A stretch of 64,000 nucleotides of DNA from Brienomyrus brachyistius. Its lineage: Eukaryota > Chordata > Actinopteri > Osteoglossiformes > Mormyridae. This document shows positions 59,711-64,000 of this stretch, one piece after another. Made by a program: the position numbers and the translations under genes. The notes beneath the pieces were generated by a model, which saw nothing but the letters and a program-made list of their open reading frames with translations, did no database searches and was not told the origin of the DNA. The stretch covers positions 10,932,363 to 10,996,362 of the forward strand of contig NC_064535.1 of assembly GCF_023856365.1 (NCBI RefSeq), in the 5' to 3' direction. The first letter of the stretch is position 1. Each line of letters starts with the position of its first letter.

Positions 59711-62700
59711 GGCAATTTTCTTTCTATATAATATGAATCTAAGAAGGAACCAATAGTAATGCACAGCTCAGAAACTCACCTAGACTCAGAAACTTCTGGA
59801 GTCTTTATATACAGTCTCATCTACATAAGGAACATGTGGAGGTAATAATGATGGAATTGGGTTGAGATTGTGGTTAGTAGAGCAGTGATGCAGAGCGACA
59901 CCAAACCCACACAGAATGACACAGTGTGAATGAGGGTGTGACATTTGCTTAATCTTTGTTCCATCAGATATTATTTGCATGTTGATGTCCTTCATAATAC
60001 TCATTTAAAGCGCGAAATTCCTTTTTATCTCATTGATCTTCTGAAAAACAGTTTTGCTATTCCATGTTTATTTCCTTCTTTAATAACTTTGCAGGTTTGG
60101 TTGTAATATTTGGACTTCGTCCTTCCTTTATGGACTTCAGTGGTTTTAAAAGATCTTTATCTCTCTCAATTTTGGCTTCTCTTCACAATTTCGACTATGC
60201 CTTCTTTCGTCCATTTTGATTTCTTTGGCTGTTTTATTTTGACCAGATTTTTCTTGAATTTCTCTTTGCTGATTTCTTTGAATTCCTTCCACAGTCTGGT
60301 TGTCTATCAGTTTATTCCAGCATCTCCAGTTGTTTTCTGTTGATATGGGTCGGCATCCTCTTGAATAAAAAAGCATACTTTGTAATATTATATTCAAGAA
60401 AATTTTTGTGCCAAGATTATTTTTGTCTTGAGAAAGAAACATTTGATCATATTGCACTGTGCTTTCCAAAGTCTTATATGTATTTAATTGAATTTGAATT
60501 AAGTATAGTTATTGCAACAAAATCTGTTAGCATTAACTTTTAATAAACCCATTAAGTTGTACTTTATAAAAATTGAATGTTGAATTAGAAAGACAATTAT
60601 CCTGACAAATTGAGCCTGCTATATTTTGCTTACATGTTTCTCTAAAAGGCTAATGGTTATTTAATAAAGCATTAGAGATGGAGAAACATACCAGCACCCG
60701 ACTACAGAGTGACAGATATCACAATTTACATCAGTAAAAGCAATTATGCTCAATTATTTTTAGTGTATCTTTACCATTTTATCTTTATATTTATATGATA
60801 GTAAATTAGATCTTATTGCATGACCAGGAGCATGTAATTTAATTATCTTAACAAATATGCACACAAAAAAAAACAAATATTTGTTGTACATCGTCCCACT
60901 TGCCATCAGGGCAGTTTTGCTCTGCCAACCCAAATATCAGCTTATAGATTTCCTTTTTTTTTTGGAGGGGTACAAAAGATTTTTTTTAATGTTCTCTGTG
61001 CTCCAGTATTCAGGTAAGCTTACCATCTTAGCTCAAAAAGACTCAAATTGTGTAAATCCCTGACCATAAAAAGGAGTGGAAATGCCTTCCTCATTACATT
61101 GCTGTCATTTGCTCTTCATCCCCTGTACTCTTCAGTGGCATTAAGACTGGATGTAAATTTGACAGTTAATGCTGTTAGAAAATGGATAGTTCAAGAAGGG
61201 GCAGGAATTAGAGATCGGCATTAGGTACTGATAAGCTCCATTTCCTCTGCAGTGCCGGCTGCTTAGCATTCATGGAAAAGTCATCATCAAACAACATTAT
61301 CAGAGTTCTGTTGACGGCTGAAGAACATCATCACTATGATAATTTTTTTTATTGCTGTGAGCCAAAAAGCCCCTTTTATTTCTCCTGTCTGTTAATGAGA
61401 TAGGAACTTGTTGGAAGGCAAATGCAAACTTGCTATTTTACAGCATTTGCTTGAGTTCCCCTCCTCTATGACAGTATGTTGAATGTTGCAGGAAGCCTTT
61501 AATGTTTTCAAAGAGTGCCTAGCTGCTCTGAAACTGAATATGAGGTTGCACCATCGCTAAGTCTTTAAGACTGCCTTGCATATATAAATAAGCATGCGCT
61601 ATACAGAGGGCATTCTACTGTTTCACACAATGTGGTAATTAGTGTTTCAAAGAAAATAGCAGTTAACATGCTATGAGAAATTCATAGACACCAGTGCACC
61701 TCAGCACATGCCTTTTGACTGACAGTGCAAAAGCAGACAAAACTGAACCCCCAACTTCGGAAGATATGATGCTACCATGCTAACGCTGAATGGCATTCTA
61801 TTAAGCTATATTCCATATGCTCATATTTGCATTTATATCTTTTTATGGTCGTCTCCTGTACATAGCCTTTCTTTTTCCTTCGTGACCTGAAGCTTCTGTT
61901 GACTGTAGACATTGATTGGCAAAAAAATCTGTTCCAGTATTGATGGGATCCATTGAGTTTTGCTGTGTTGATTTTCGCAGTTCTACAAACCCCTGTTTTT
62001 CACAGTACACCATCAATCCAATCGGCTTTACAAGCTGTAAATCGCTCTCACACCAGGTCCCTGACCACATATTCAGCATTTCAGTCCTGATAACCCAGAT
62101 GTATGATTCTTTGCAGAGTCCAGCTTCAGTCTTGTTTTCTTCCCAATTCTCTTTTGGTTTTGCTTAACTTTCACCCCTCTTGGCAAATCTATTATACCGA
62201 AAATGTCCTCATTCTTACCCCCAGTTCCGTGTCACATGGATCAGTTCACCACCCTAGATGAAGCAAATCTTAGTCTCATTATTGCTTAAGGGGTTCATAA
62301 TAGATAAAAGTGTTGTGTGAAATTTACTTATGAACCCTTATATCCTGAGCTGGTTAATCATGAAGTATAGTTACAAATGATGACGCCCCAGGGCACCGTG
62401 TGGTGTGGTGACATTTTCATCCATTCACCTGTGCATAGTTATTGATAATATGAAATGAGCTTTTGCTTTTTTTGAATTAATACATTATGAGAGAGGATCT
62501 GTGATCACCCACAAATAAATGGCTTCGTCAAATGCTGAATAAAATGAGAACTGGGACAAGTTGAGGGAGACTTTCTTTTTGTTCTTCTGGCAGTTCCTCA
62601 CTCCTCTGCTGACTCTTATATAGCCAGAGGTGCAAGCCCATCTAAAGGCAAAATTCTGAGTGTCCTGGATCCAAGAGAAAAACTCCCCTGAAATCACAAG

Positions 62701-63540
62701 CGTATTTTCTTACATACATGACAGGAGCTAAATTGTGTGCTTTCAGAATGTGCCTTCACATTGCTCATATTTCTGTCTTCTTCATCTAGATCTAATTTGC
62801 CGGGTAAGTGGCCAGAACTGTTTGGCAGATTGCGGATGCAGACTGTAAGGTTCAGCGGATTATTCAGTAGAATGCACTCCAAGTTTATCCACCAGAACTG
62901 ATTATCTAGTAGAGGGTTTTGGATTTTTGGTCTTCCATACCTGGTTACACTAACCTCCTAAAATACCTTCTACAGACCTCACCAAGCAGGGTGCTCAGGT
63001 CCTGCCCATACTGTCTTCCTGAAAACAACAAAATCGTGGTTTGGGAAAAGATGACTAAGATGCTGGACGTGGTGATGATCACAGAAGCACATGATGACTG
63101 ATGCTGCACTTAGTATTAATGATCTGCTGAATACGTTTGGAACAGTTGAATTTTATTCTCTACTGAATTTGAACAAAGGCGTCACATTCAGATTCCACTT
63201 GACAGGTTATCCACTGTGGGTGTGGTCTTAACAATCACAATAGCATTAGCATTTTTTTTGCAATTATTAACATTTGTTGCATTCTTTTTTAATTTACACA
63301 AAACTTCAATTCCATAAATGATCCCATTAGTAGTTTACAGTACAGAAAATTATTATTGTTAAACAAGGATGCTATTATTCATTCCATAAGACATTCTTTT
63401 TTTCCATCCAACAGTTACCATTACATCACTGCATATAACATTACATATAACACCACCACAAGTTTTGCTATGTATATGCTTATGGGGGTGCTGGATTTTC
63501 TGGCACTGAACCAAGTGGTGTTTGCATAGTATATCTGTGA
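59711..63540. other. Intergenic, no gene seen
   Basis: No assignable gene. The stretch 61070-61460 is balanced in composition and non-repetitive and could be conserved non-coding DNA. The rest is AT-rich with short open frames. Confidence 0.5.
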
Positions 63541-63544
63541 GACT

Positions 63545-63745
63545 TCTCTAATTCCCCCACCCCCCCAACAAACTCCAAAAACATGCTAAGGCGAACTGAC
63601 TAATTGTCCATAGGTGTGAATGATGGGCAGCCCTGTGGTGAGTTGGTGCCCCATCCTGGGTTATTCCCTGTCTTGCACCTGTAGCATCCAAGATAAGCCC
63701 AGGACCCTCGTGACCCTGCATAGGACCAGCGGCTATGGAAAACAG
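63545..63745 (+). repeat. tRNA-derived SINE, body only
   Basis: CCAAAAACATGCTAAGGCGA, CTAATTGTCCATAGGTGTGA, TGGTGCCCCATCCTGGGTTA and CGGCTATGGAAAACAGA follow the body of the copy at 12732-13080; the tRNA-like head is absent. Confidence 0.8.
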
Positions 63746-64000
63746 ATGGAGATGTATTGCTCTTGCATAAGTTTTATCTTTAGTTGTCTGGCAAGCATAT
63801 CATATGCAGGATTTGTAAATGGAAAAATGAAATTATCATCTTGTCCTCCCTTACAATAACATAGCATAGATACACATGCTGGTGATCTAAGAGATATTTT
63901 GGTTTCGATACTATCAGTTTGGTGTGTAGTTCCATAGCAGATGATGATCATATTTTATTTTACATTTTTTTTATTGACCCTCTGAAACATATCAATTTAG
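63746..64000. other. Window edge, no gene seen
   Basis: Nothing recognised. Confidence 0.5.

Overview
The window is vertebrate nuclear DNA, almost certainly from a ray-finned fish (probably a teleost). It is AT-rich and intron-bearing, with no operons or dense coding. It is full of fish-typical repeats: the non-LTR element Rex3, Ty3/gypsy retrotransposons, several Tc1-like families, hAT and Harbinger pieces, a pogo/Tigger-like element and at least two tRNA-derived SINE families.

One host gene can be supported. fam204a (human C10orf84 family) lies on the minus strand with seven coding exons from 46668 down to 25177. The joined frame is 693 nt (230 codons plus stop), close to the roughly 233 residues of the mammalian protein. 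Every junction has GT/AG and the phases fit. A CRE-like octamer at 46817-46824 marks the probable promoter, and an AATAAA signal at 24869-24874 the probable 3' end. Introns hold repeats, including a nearly full-length DD36E Tc1-like element at 36722-37946. They also hold non-repetitive blocks that could be conserved regulatory DNA.

Layout. 1-5.9 kb: intergenic DNA with Tc1 remnants and a TG microsatellite. 5.9-11 kb: decayed Ty3/gypsy copy A (minus), split by a Rex3 copy and carrying a hAT transposase scrap. 12.7-13.9 kb: SINE, decayed Tc1-like transposase and a DNA-transposon end. 14-18.1 kb: Ty3/gypsy copy B (minus), with gag, protease, RT, RNase H and integrase pieces still in order; a Tc1 fragment replaces the end of its integrase and a SINE/L2 tail interrupts its RT. 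18.1-24.6 kb: intergenic DNA with SINEs and a hAT MITE. 24.8-46.9 kb: fam204a. 47-64 kb: intergenic DNA with SINEs, a Tc1 end, a decayed Harbinger transposase, two MITEs, a solo LTR with a perfect 5-bp duplication, a Rex3 3' end, a Tigger-like element with a second solo LTR nested inside, and an RTE (BovB-like) LINE scrap.

I found no RNA gene, CRISPR array, plasmid or phage feature, and no convincing new defence or metabolic system. The most interesting material is the layered nesting of transposons, the DD36E Tc1 families, a long fold-back element in a fam204a intron, and candidate conserved non-coding blocks. All identifications come from reading translations and repeat ends by eye; none was checked against a database.
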